Assembly (NCBI GenBank): GCA_021209875.1
Contig: JAGYVD010000007.1
Coordinates: 868,001-932,000, forward strand
Direction: 5' to 3'
DNA from: Rosellinia necatrix
Taxonomy: Eukaryota; Ascomycota; Sordariomycetes; Xylariales; Xylariaceae
DNA length: 64,000 nucleotides
This document shows, one piece after another, positions 26,328-37,085 of the stretch. A model generated the notes under the pieces. It was not told where the DNA came from. It saw only the letters and a list, made by a program, of their open reading frames with translations, and ran no database searches. The first letter of the stretch is position 1, and the number at the start of each line of letters is the position of its first letter. Made by a program: the position numbers and the translations under genes.

Positions 26328-26729
26328 GGACCGCCGAGAGCTGCCGCTCGGGTTCCGCGGCCCGTCGACGGCCCGCTCGACGTGCCCGGCGAGGCCGTCC
26401 TTGCCCGCGTCGAACTGGGAGCCGACCAGGCCGTCCTTGTCGAGCGGGCCGCCGATCTTCTCGCCGACGCGCCCGATGGCGCCCTCCGGGTTGAAGGGCT
26501 TGCCGATGGCGCCCTCGGAGGAGAATATGGACGGGTTCTGCAGCGGGGGGAGGGGTTTCATTTCGGTTTTAAGTCAGCCAAGCCAAGTCAAGTCGATTGG
26601 TTTGTATTATTTAGGCCAATGATCTTGGATGGATACGGGATCACTACGCACCTCCTGTGGCTCTGGATTCGTCGACTTCTTCTTCTTCGCGCCGAGCTTG
26701 TCGGCCATCGCGGTGGTCTCGTCGGTCAT
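26325..26729 (-). CDS. Small hydrophilic Gly-repeat protein
   Basis: Two exons on the minus strand, 26729-26652 and 26537-26325, joined by a 114-bp phase-0 intron (GTGCGT..CAG), give 96 residues. Exon 1 encodes MTDETTAMADKLGAKKKK and exon 2 starts NPSIFSSEGAIGKPF. The protein contains repeated (E/D)G(A/L)(I/V)G units (EGAIGKPF, EGAIGRVG, KDGLVGSQF, KDGLAG) with no transmembrane segment, and is Lys- and Gly-rich. I recall similar short fungal proteins of unknown function carrying this EGAIG-type repeat but cannot name a characterised family. The spliced model is well supported because both ends of the intron fit and the phases agree. A (GA)n run begins immediately after the stop. Confidence 0.75.
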
Positions 26730-29121
26730 GGTGGAGAGGTTGCTAGGTAGTGTGAGGGGATTTTCGACTGGGGGATGGTTGGTGAAGTTTTTGGAATCCA
26801 GATGCGCGTTGATTCGAGCGAGACCCGGCTAAGGAGTTATATACATATCTTCTGCCTGGCTTGAGTGATGTCATGACTCTGGAATCAATTGCGTCTTCGA
26901 GGGGTTTTTGCTATTGCCTATCTGCCCCCGAGTGGTAGATAGTCTATGCGACTGGAATTATATTATCACACGACAGCGCTTAACTACCGTTAGTATATTA
27001 TTGGCCTTTGGTAGAGTCATCGATATAAACGGGGACGTGAGAAAGAGATGAAGGGTGTTGACGAGCTCATCATGACGACGGCTTGTTTTCTCGCTGATTG
27101 AAGGGTCATAGATATTTCGGGGTAGTTATAGAGTGCATGTCGGGACTTTTAACAACAATTCAACAAACGGCATGCCGCTGATTGGGCCAAAGCTCGGTGG
27201 TGATGACGCCCTATAAGTCGCTGTTCAACAGAGTGGCCGCCGAGTTTGACAGAGAAGATTGTTCCTCATGGGCCATGGCCCAATGTACCCATTATCCCCT
27301 CAATTTATAGAAAATAACGACAGGGAATGCTCTTCTTGTCCCCACTGGACCGGGCTGTCAGGCGTCAGAGTTTAATCGAGCAGTTAGGCACCCGCGCATT
27401 AAATTAAATCTGGCACATTTACTTAGAATAACGCATGAAGCAGCCGAGCAGCCAAGTCTGAGAGGCTGCAAGAGTGGTGGCCAATTTTGAGACAAGAAAA
27501 GGGAATTCATGACCGGCCGAGTGAGTGGATTGAGATTGGACGACGAATAAAATGCTGAAAATCCGAGCACGGCGACTGTTACTTTGTCCCGATCATGGTA
27601 GCATATCTATTCATCCACTCAATATAGGCTGTCTATGACAAATATGCTTGGGCTTGGACTATAAGTGATGCGCAGAGTCTCATCAAAAGCTACATAATCC
27701 TAAAAGGGGTTCACTGGACACCTCTATATTAATATATTACTACTATTACTACCCAATGTAGATTCAGAACGGGAACACCCGTTGCATGAACTTGTCTCAG
27801 GCGAGGATTTGATAAATTAGACCAAGAATATCGGCCTTTGATGATAATTCACAGCATGCCTGCAGTGTTGCAGTATTTGGAGGGCCGTGGAAGAGGAACA
27901 TGCGACTGAATCCTGATTTGACAATGGAGTATGATATCTAATACAATGGTAAAGGCCTAGGTGCGGTGTGCTTTTGTACTTTTGTAGTCGGAGAGTATTG
28001 TATTGCATAGTAATAAAGTAGCATTGTTGAATAGCTAGTACCACGAGAAATCCGAAGTAGTGTTGTTAGTTTTTTTTTTCTCTCGTCCTTCAGGGCTCTG
28101 CGGATTAAACTATCATACTACTAATTCCAGGGAAAGGCCAACAATAGTTCAGCGACTCAGAGCTAGCAAATCAATATACCAAACTCGCCTTCACTATCGT
28201 TTTGTATTTCCACAGTCTGTCAGAGGGGCGGAACCTCCCAGCGTTTAGTTATCACCATATGAAAAATATAGGCCACTAGAGTATTGGCCTTCCGAGCCGG
28301 GGTTGGATTTACTACCTTCGCCATTATTAATTTTTCGTGGTCGCTGCCTGTACATATGGCCCTTGTAGCTGAGGCCAGAGGACAGTAGCCATCGTCGTCT
28401 CCTTTATCATTCCTGTTGATTTTGCTGAAGGTGAGGGTGTTTGGAGAAGAAAACCAAAATTTCGGCTTCGTAGGATTGCATATAAGAGAAACGACAAGGG
28501 AATAGGGAGGCAGCTTTGTAAGAACAATAGGTGCTATCGATATTCTGTTGATGTGAAACGGATGCATCTCATGGGAAAGCGGCTGCATTAAGAAGCGAGA
28601 GGACAAGTGTATATATTCCTAACGAAAGCCTACCTTCTTTCGATTACCGTTACGGTGTTCATTGTCTTGCCACTTGACAGCCGAGTAGACTGTTATACGG
28701 TTACGAAATGCGATCAGGTTGAAGACTCATAGAAAATCAAAGAGGGGGATAACAACGAGGGATTGGGTTAGTGCCCTTCTAGACAAGGCAGAAGCGTTGA
28801 TAGAAAGGCCCACGACTTCACTGACTTGCTAGGTAGTTTCATGCCTGACAACAAGTTCGTTGACTATGACATCTGACGGGAGAGGGAGTGAGTAACAAAT
28901 GATCAAGTATGAGAGTCGGTAGGGAGAAAGCGCCCTTCTAAACGGGCGGCGATAGTTCGAATTTCATTTTCTATCATATGTAGATAGTACCTGGCCACTC
29001 GCGGCGTGAATAAATCCCTCGTTCCTGCTCGTCCCTGCTTGTTCCTAGCCCTCGATAGTCAATCAAGGGTCAAAGGGTCGTGGTGTTTCAGTGATTTCCT
29101 CGCAGTTATTAGTCGGTCGAC
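26730..29121. other. Gene-free region between the Gly-repeat gene and HIU hydrolase
   Basis: About 2.4 kb, relatively AT-rich in its middle (about 27300-28700). Open frames up to 128 codons (28220-28606) have no domain or intron structure. No supported feature is seen. Confidence 0.55.
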
Positions 29122-29514
29122 TCAGCTCCCCCGATAGGTTGTGTAAGAGTACGGCGAAAGAAGTAGTGGGACGTGGTAGTGCTGGCTCTTATTCACAACG
29201 AAGGTTACGAGGACCTCGGGGAAGAAGGTGTTCCCATCGCCGAAGTAGGATCCGGTATCGAAGCGTAGGGTCCACGTCGACTTGCCGTCGAACTCAGACA
29301 GGACGTCTTCGAGAGTGTAGGTGGGCACATCGCCTGCCTCGTGTGCGCTGCTGTACGGCAGCCAGGTCTTGATACGGCCGTCGTCGTCGGTCTGCGACTC
29401 GAATGTCTTGAGCGGCGAGTGGCCGCCCTCCAGCTTGACGCGGATCCCCTTGGCCGGCCTGCCTACCGACGTGTCGAGCACGTGGCAAGTGATGGAATCC
29501 CTCTCGCTCGCCAT
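29122..29514 (-). CDS. 5-hydroxyisourate hydrolase (transthyretin-like)
   Basis: Single exon of 130 residues starting at the ATG at 29514. The enzyme hydrolyses 5-hydroxyisourate, the product of urate oxidase, to OHCU in purine degradation; fungal forms are cytosolic or peroxisomal. Seen here: the N-terminal motif TCHVLDTSVGRPA with H11, R47 in DDDGRIKTW, the GDGNTFFPEV segment, the QHYHVPLLLSPYSYTTY strand with H112 and H114, and the diagnostic C-terminal YRGS. These are the family active-site residues. The length is normal. An AT dinucleotide run lies 8 bases upstream of the start codon. No other urate-pathway gene is in the window. Confidence 0.95.
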   Translation of the reverse strand: MASERDSITCHVLDTSVGRPAKGIRVKLEGGHSPLKTFESQTDDDGRIKTWLPYSSAHEAGDVPTYTLEDVLSEFDGKSTWTLRFDTGSYFGDGNTFFPEVLVTFVVNKSQHYHVPLLLSPYSYTTYRGS

Positions 29515-29846
29515 GGTATCGATATATATATATATATATATATGTGCACGGGCGTGGGCGCAGGTGTTGTTATCTACTGGAAGGGTGTCCGACGATGTAG
29601 GGACGGGGAAGTGTGATGCGTGTGTTGGATAGCTCTTGGATAGCTCTTGGGTAGCTCTTGGAGTATTAGGTGGGCGTGGGTATCCCGACCTCAGCAGGCA
29701 TGATGTGAGAAGGAGACGGCGGTATATACTGCAGGCGCCCAGGCGTGAGGATGACGGGGCAGAGCTTCTCGGTGGATATGTAGAACTCTGTGGAGCCCTT
29801 GGGTTGGCATCAAGTCGGTTCCTGCCTTAGATAGGTCATATCTTAG

Positions 29847-29935
29847 GTGCCTACCTCACCTACCTCACCTACCTCACCCACCTAACCTACCTAACCTACC
29901 TAACCTACCTTAACCTAAGTACCTAACCTACCTAC
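29847..29935. repeat. ACCT/CCTAA-register tract
   Basis: Runs of CCTACCTCA and CCTAACCTA units over about 90 bases. It belongs to the dispersed ACCT register described in the findings. Confidence 0.85.
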
Positions 29936-30062
29936 TTCCAAGGTTACTTAAACCAGGTAGGTAGCTTGTCATCGGCATGTCTTTCTTTACCTCCTGCCAC
30001 CCGGATGATGGCATTCTATTGCCTCCCTCGGGGGCGGCCGACCGACTGGATGCCACTGGTTT

Positions 30063-30120
30063 GGGATGGCTAGGAGGGATGGTTAGGAGGGATGGTTAGG
30101 AGGGATGGTTAGGAGGGGTG
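30063..30120. repeat. 13-bp minisatellite GGGATGGTTAGGA
   Basis: Four tandem copies (the first has one substitution) followed by a partial copy. G-rich on the plus strand. Confidence 0.9.
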
Positions 30121-31480
30121 GTCAGAGCCTGGAAGTCTTCCGAGCTGAGGCTAGTGGACCCAGGTAGAACCGACAGGCAGGCATCGAACCTTGGTTACCT
30201 GGGGGAAATGTTGGTAACCAGTGCTACCTCGCCCCCACCATGGGCCTTTCGCTGTACCTATCAAAGCCGTCCTCCCGGCGTAGGTAGGTTATGCTGCGCG
30301 TTGTATGCCGCACGCCGCATACTGCATGCCGTAGTGCCGTGCTGTGAGTAGTTAGAGCTGATCAGCGATGACAAGCCCTGTGTCTCCACCGAAGCTTCAG
30401 TGAGGGGCAGAGCTCACGGTCACTCTATTTTTAGCCACACGCAACAATCAGGACAGCTACCACACAGATAGATGACTACAGTAGACCTAGGTACCTACCT
30501 ACCTAGGTAGGTAGGTGGCCAGATACCGAGATATTTAAACCAAATACTCCTTGCAGCTTGTTGCCTCTCCAATTTAGCTATCAAGCCTATTTATGTAGGT
30601 TATATTGGATGGCTCACTTACCCTGGTGTCGATCCCCGTGGCTTCGTAGCATACACCACCCAACTCCTGCGCCACCGTACCCCAATCGCGTGCCTATTCT
30701 TTCCTACAAATACATTATTACCTCCCATCTGAGCGTCATGCTTGGGGTCGTATCCAGCATTCGTGCTCACCTACGATTCCCCGCTCTTATTTTATCGGGT
30801 GGCGACTTGATTCAATAGTGTTGAATTTATCATTGACCGCTTTCTTACTTCTCTCCGACCCTGCCTCCGAGTTGTATCTGCTGTGTAGAATCGGATACCA
30901 CCCCAGCACTGCCTCGTCTAATTTTAGGGCGATGATGGTATGGGGGGTGCGTGCATGCATTTCTGTGTCACGGGAATTCGATGCGCGAGAAACAGATGGA
31001 TGGTAGTGGTGCCAATGGTCAATGGTTCGCGAGTGCTGACTTGGGTGCTTGGAACACCAAGCTACCCGAGGTTAGGTGCATATGGAAGAGTACCTTACTT
31101 AGGTATCCATCCATCCATCCATCCATATAGTGGTATATCCGCGCGTGAGTGCACATGCCCAGAGACGAAAAACCCCGATATCTAAGACGCGAGCTATGAT
31201 GGTTTCGTTTCCCCCTTTCCGCGAAATCTAACTGTCAATAGTAAGTAGGTAGGCAAGTGAAATACTTATATACAAATACAAGGCTTTATACAGGTACGTA
31301 GTCAGACACCATTTATGTCCTTAACGAGGACAGCTAACATAAATCAAATCTTGCATTTGGACCCCAATGATAAGTCAAAGTCATAATCTTGGAACTGAGA
31401 CTTGAGTCTTGACGATGCGGGCTTCGTACGACGAGATCTATCAGTACAACCTTAGCCTGCCGAGCCATTCCTACCTTTTA

Positions 31481-31567
31481 GGTAGTAGTAGTAGTAGTAG
31501 TAGCAGTAGTAGCAGTAGTAGTAGTAGTAGTAGTAGTAGGTAGGTAGGCAGGTAGGTAGGTAGTAGT
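31481..31567. repeat. (TAG)n / (GTAG)n tract
   Basis: A trinucleotide TAG run with CAG interruptions passes into a tetranucleotide GTAG run. Confidence 0.9.
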
Positions 31568-32344
31568 TATGTTCTTCATATACGGACCAGTCAACAGTCG
31601 CCTGTATTATAGAGAGGCTGATAACATAGGTATTAGTATAGAGTGACGCCATGGAATGGATGGGTGACATCCGAATCGTCCACTGTGTTGTGAAATTGGC
31701 AATACTTGTACACACAATTTGGGTCACACGCTATCCCCATATCCACTCGCGTCAATCGTGAATCAGTCCGAAGGTCAATTGGGAAAGTGAGTCGGTAGGC
31801 AGTAGTACTCACTGGCTTAGCAACTACTTACCAACTACTTACCAACTACTTACACGGTTGGGTAGGTACTTACGTAAGGCGGGAATGGTTGAGAATTACC
31901 CCATATATACTTACTTGTAACTATAGTTATGTCAGTTTTATATTGTAATACTATCTCATGAACAGCTTTGGCATTCCGAGAATGTTTTTTGAGACGGGCT
32001 ACCCGGGAAGATGCAGGCAATTGACTGATTGGCGCTGATTGTGCACAGACCATGCTAGCTTAAATTGAATACCCACCCCACCATCGTAAGTACGTATCAT
32101 GCTCATGCTGGCGTTTGGCGGGGCATTGGAAGCAACCTGGGGGTTCCATGCGTCTTTCAGATTCTAGATTATCCTATCTGCCTGCCTGTCTACGTGTTTA
32201 GCTCGGAATTTATTCACCTTCCCTCGACATCCGCAACCTGCATTCGTCTCTCTTTCGAGTATCCCTAGCGCTGCATCGCGTTACCACAGTAGCCTTCACT
32301 CTGTACCCTGCTCCCACTAACCACGCGGCTAGCCATCACCCACC

Positions 32345-33429
32345 ATGTCCGCCGCCGTGTTTTCTGCCGACGATGATGCCTTCGAGCCGACGTTGCAGTC
32401 CATCCTCGACCAGAGGACGCTGCGGTGGATCTTCGTCGGCGGGAAGGGCGGTGTAGGCAAGACCACGACATCATGCTCCCTCGCCATCCAACTGGCCAAG
32501 GTCCGCCGCTCCGTTCTCCTCATCTCCACCGATCCCGCTCACAACCTGTCCGATGCCTTCTCACAAAAGTTCGGCAAGGAGGCGCGCTTGGTGGATGGCT
32601 TCACAAATCTCAGCGCCATGGAGATCGACCCCAATGGCAGTATCCAAGACCTGCTGGCCGGACAGGGGGAAGAGGCGGATACGATGGGCGGTATGGGCGG
32701 TATGATGCAGGACCTGGCTTTTGCAGTAAGTTAGGGACTGCGCATAGGGGGGGGGTTCCCTATCTTAGTCGGCTGCGACTGATTTCTATACGTCAGATAC
32801 CCGGGATTGATGAAGCCATGTCTTTCGCTGAGGTGCTGAAGCAAGTCAAATCCCTGTCCTACGAAGTCATCATTTTCGACACAGCCCCCACGGGCCATAC
32901 GCTGCGCTTTCTCCAGTTCCCTTCTGTCCTTGAGAAGGCCTTGGCTAAGGTATCCCAACTATCGAACCAATACGGACCCCTCCTCAATGGTTTCCTCGGC
33001 TCGCAGGGCCAGCTCCCCAACGGACAGAACTTGAACGACATGATGGAAAAGCTCGAAGGGCTACGCCAGACTATCTCTGAGGTGAACACGCAGTTTAAGG
33101 ACGAGAACTTAACTACGTTCGTGTGCGTATGTATCGCGGAATTCCTTAGCTTATATGAGACGGAACGGATGATCCAAGAGCTAAGCGAATACAAAATCGA
33201 TACGCATTGCATCGTCGTCAATCAGCTATTATACCCCAAGAAGGGGAGCAATTGCGACCAGTGTAATGCGAGGCGGAAGATGCAAAAGAAATACCTTGAT
33301 CAGATCGAGGAGCTATACGACGAATTCAATGTGGTTCAGATGCCGCTATTAACAGAAGAGGTCCGGGGTAAAGAAAGGCTTGAGAGTTTTAGCGACATGT
33401 TGATTCACCCGTTCACCCCTCCCGAGTGA
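32345..33429 (+). CDS. GET3: GET3/TRC40 ATPase (tail-anchored protein targeting)
   Basis: Two exons, 32345-32725 and 32797-33429, joined by a 71-bp phase-0 intron (GTAAGT..CAG), give 337 residues, normal for Get3. The homodimeric ATPase carries newly made tail-anchored proteins to the Get1/2 receptor in the ER. Seen here: the deviant Walker [13 protein letters not shown] (about 32-43), switch [13 protein letters not shown], the Gly/Met-rich [12 protein letters not shown] insertion with DEAMSFAE across the splice, switch [16 protein letters not shown], and the zinc-binding pair in [10 protein letters not shown] (C280 and C283) that bridges the dimer. The ATG at 32345 is preceded by CACC. Older annotations name this family arsenical pump-driving ATPase. 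Confidence 0.96.
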
Positions 33430-34526
33430 GGCCCGGGCATGGGGGGGAATTGCTAGGACAGAATGATACGAAAGGCAAAGCAAAGAAAGGGCCGCGTCGA
33501 TACACGACGTTGAGTCTCCTACATCTGGACAGCCTGGGTCCAAGTGGTCAGCCGGGAACAAAGCCCAAGGCGTTCAAGGTCGTACAGTATGGCAAAATAC
33601 AACAAAGCTCATGGGGCAGAGAACCAATAGGACACGCCCGCATGCACAGCCGGCCTCGATCTTATTACGGCCGTCATCTGGGTTGGATAGACCTTCGAGG
33701 TAGAGGAATGGCGGTCAAGAGGTAGATATTACTACATTATCGATTTTCTACAACCGCCTCTCAACTTTGTATTGACATATGTTCTTCTGCTGCGCCGGGG
33801 ATTCCATCTACGAGGGAGACGTCCTCTTTTAATATCTAACACAAACCGGGTAGGGAACCCTGTCTCGTTCAATCTCTCCAATTTAGGGTCCTTCCTTCTA
33901 TGCCAAGAGAAGCTCCCCACCGAGCCTATGTACAGCCATTGATTGTATCGCCCTTGCGATGGGCAAAAAAGAAAAAAAGGAAAAAGGAGAGAATGATAAT
34001 ATACCTAGTTTCGATTGTTCTAGCCTTCAACATGATACTCAGTATCTAAGTCCACTAACCTCAAATAAAGACGATGATGGTGGGCAAGCGGTGTAGAGGA
34101 ACGGAGCCTTGGGAGTCCCTCATTATTAGGTGTCGACTACGACTTGTAGGAGGTAATGATCTGCTGTCCGCAGCCCACTGCACTGTCGGGTACGTAACTA
34201 ACCCCTCTGCCCGGTGTATGCCACAGCCTATAGGTAGGTATCCTGCGGCTTTAGGTATCTTAAGTATCCATATCTTAGGTACCTAAGGTTTAGTTAGGTA
34301 GGTTGGGTACTTAGGTTAGGTAGGTAGGTAGGCGATCTGGTAGGTAATAAGTGGGCGGGAACAACAAACACAAGCAGCGCGGGGTAGCTACCACATATCC
34401 CGACCTCCTGTGTGAAGACGCGAGTGCAAGCACCTCCGCTTGCCATCAGGTAGGAAGAAAGTGAAGCTTCCCTCACGACACTTTCCCACCCGAAACACGA
34501 ATTGTAGCGGATGGCCTCTCTGATCC

Positions 34527-34562
34527 GGGCACAAATTGGGGCACAAATTGGGGCACAAATTG
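34527..34562. repeat. 12-bp direct repeat GGGCACAAATTG, three copies
   Basis: Three tandem copies about 260 bases upstream of the amidohydrolase start. They could be promoter elements. Confidence 0.85.
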
Positions 34563-34649
34563 AGTAGCGTATTTGTTTTGTCTTCACACACACTTCACTC
34601 ACCCATCTCGCCGCCCATCACCACCTCATCCTTCATCATCTACCCACTC

Positions 34650-34782
34650 CTCTACTTACTCCCTCTACTTACTCCCTCTACTTACTCCCTCTACTTACTC
34701 CCTCTACTTACTCCCTCTACTTACTCCCTCTACTTACTCCCTCTACTTACTCCCTCTACTTACTCCCTCTACTTACTCCTCA
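34650..34782. repeat. 13-bp pyrimidine-rich minisatellite, ten copies
   Basis: Ten near-perfect copies of TACTTACTCCCTC begin at 34653 and recur every 13 bases. The array sits in the presumed core promoter or 5' leader of the amidohydrolase gene. Confidence 0.95.
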
Positions 34783-34823
34783 TATTACTCCTCATATTCC
34801 TTACGGCGGAATAACCCGTCATC

Positions 34824-35925
34824 ATGGCTACGGATATACCCATCATCGATGCCCATGTGCACTTGTACCCCGAGTCCGAGGTCCCCACCTTAGCTTGGTG
34901 TCCGCCCGAACACCCACTAGCCAAGCAGCAGTCTGTCGAAGAGTATCGGACTGCCTCGGCCAGCTCACCGCCCAAGGGCTTTATCGTCATTGAGGCGGAC
35001 CGGAAGAATGACCTCGATGCTGGCGCCAGGGACGGTAGCGGCTGGGAGGCCCCGCTCGCTGAGATCGCATGGCTGAAACGCATCGCCACAGGCCAGCCCA
35101 AGCCCGGCGAGGGACACTCTGGAGAGGACGCATCGCTATGTGCTGCCTATATCCCCTGGGCGCCTCTGCCGAGTGGCCCCGCGGTGATGGAGAAGTACAT
35201 CGGCCTCGCGAAGAAGGAGGCAGGGGAGACCTGGTCCAAAGTCAGAGGCTTCAGGTATCTGGTGCAGGACAAGCCCAATGGCACTATGTTGCAGGACGAG
35301 TTCATCGAAAGCTTGAAGCTGCTTGGCCGCGAGGGCTTGGTGTTCGAGTTGGGTGTCGACCAGCACCGACGGGGTAGGGGACAGCTGGAAGAGGTCGTGG
35401 AGATGATCGACCGCGCACATGAAGGGGTCCCGGAGGACGAGAAAGTCGTCTTCATCATTAGTGAGTGTGCCGCAGCTCTACAGGCTGGATTGAGTGGCGA
35501 CTAAATATTTCGTGCGCCAAACAGATCATATGTGCAAGCCTGATCTAGAAGTCTACAATACGCACACGAGCACATCGTTCATCGCGTGGCGCACCGCCAT
35601 GTTCACCCTCAGCAAGTGTGGCCGCACGTATATGAAACTCTCGGGTGGATTTTCCGAGATGCCCGAGTCGCTGAGGCAGCGCCCACCCGAGGATATCTTC
35701 GAGGCACTTGTGCCTTGGCTAACCATCATCCTCGCCGCCTTTGGTGCGGACCGCATCATGTTCGCCAGCGATTGGCCGGTCTGCACGGTCGGCGTCGGCG
35801 ACGGTGCCTGGAACAAATGGAAGAAGATCGTCGAGCGCCTCTGTTGGATGGCCTCCTTCGATGACGAGCAAAAGAAAATGATCTGGGGCGGGACAGCACT
35901 GAAGGCCTATGGGATCGAGTCTTGA
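34824..35925 (+). CDS. Amidohydrolase-family metal-dependent TIM-barrel hydrolase
   Basis: Two exons, 34824-35460 and 35525-35925, joined by a 64-bp phase-1 intron (GTGAGT..CAG), give 345 residues. The start IIDAHVHLYP has the HxH metal-binding pair (H11, H13) typical of the Amidohydrolase_2 family. Later, WSKVRGFRYLVQDKP (an internal barrel strand), VFIINHMCKPDL (created by the splice, with a metal-region His) and DRIMFASDWPVC (the C-terminal catalytic Asp) follow the order seen in the TIM-barrel lactonase/decarboxylase-like members. Substrates in this family range from sugar lactones to aromatic acids, and nothing here fixes one. No metabolic neighbours help. A ten-copy minisatellite lies just upstream of the ATG. 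Confidence 0.88.
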
Positions 35926-37085
35926 GTTGATGCCACCTGGCGAGAGGAAAGGGGGTTAAAAAGGCAAGGGTAAGCTTCAGCGGAGAAGAATAGGCAACGA
36001 TCAGAGGGGCAGCGTTCCATGCCAATATCGTTTCTACATGAACTAAGACATGGTAGGTGTAAATATTAATAACAACAAGCGGAATATGGCACTGTAGTGA
36101 GGTAACTTTGGTTGGTGTCAAAAATATGTGCTTCCTTATTGCGTCTCCTGCAGTTGCATACAAGTCTGACACAGGGATATTCAAGCCGTAACTGGAACCG
36201 ACACGCGGCGATCAAGTTGATAGTTGGTGCACAGCCTCATGTACGTAGGTATGTAGATCATCATCTTTCAAGCCGCCTTCGTGTTTCATCCACTGCAACA
36301 TATCCCACGGATCTGATCCACGTTTTTGCTACCCAGCCTCGAAGCTGGATCATAGTATTATTGCCTTGCGTTACTGGTCATTTCTTTCTCTTCGTCTCTG
36401 AGCGGAAACCCAATCGCTTTTCTTCACTCAATTTCCATGTGCCCTGCGCTAAATAGTAGTGGTAGTACTGGTTAGCTTGTGATTAAGCCATATGATGGTA
36501 TTGAGACACACTCTTGTCTCTACGTGACACTGTATAATTGAGGAATCAGGTGTAGGATATTGTTTGATTTGTCTATTTTGGGAGTCTCTGCAATCCTAAC
36601 TTCAATTCAATCTCTCTCAAGTCCACACATGATGAAGACGGCTCTCGGAATAATAATGTTGATATGCTTGTTGGATTACCTGGGTTATACATGTAGCGTA
36701 GAAGGGCAAAAATACCTTTATGACGCCTCTAGACTCTACTGGCTCTTAAGTAATTGCTTCTTATATAAGATTGTATCTAGTTACAGGCCCAAGGAAATAG
36801 GTAAAGGTAGCGCACATATACACAAAACACACATACACACACACACACATTACACATACACACTTTGCTCGCTCGCACGATATTTGTTGTTTTCTTTCTA
36901 TTGTTGATGGTGTCGCGGCTGTCGTTCTGTTCCGGGATTCGAGCTTGGAGGAGGATCGCATAGGCCAAAACACCCACTTTACTCACTCACTCGCCCACTC
37001 ACCCACCCATCCACTCACTTATACACACATACACACACTGTGTACACACATACACCTGTTCTCCCCTCCTCCTCCCCTTTTTCCC
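35926..37085. other. Convergent spacer between the amidohydrolase and the membrane protein
   Basis: About 1.2 kb with no supported gene. AC-rich dinucleotide sequence lies at 36818-36862, and CACTCA/CACC-rich sequence at 36975-37055. Confidence 0.6.

Larger units (their letters stand above)
29515..32344. other. Repeat-rich divergent spacer between HIU hydrolase and GET3
   Basis: About 2.8 kb with no supported gene. It contains an (AT)n run (29522-29543), an ACCT/ACCTAA tract (29847-29935), a 13-bp minisatellite (30063-30120), a CCTAGGTACCTACCTACCTAGG cluster near 30487-30513, a (CATC)n run near 31107-31127 and a TAG/GTAG tract (31481-31567). The last part is the GET3 promoter. Confidence 0.6.
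33430..34823. other. Intergenic region between GET3 and the amidohydrolase
   Basis: About 1.4 kb with no supported gene. An A-rich run lies at 33965-33990 and AGGT-register palindromes (TTAGGTACCTAAGG) at 34225-34340. Three copies of GGGCACAAATTG lie at 34527-34562, and a ten-copy 13-bp minisatellite at 34650-34782 ends about 40 bases before the next start codon. Confidence 0.65.
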
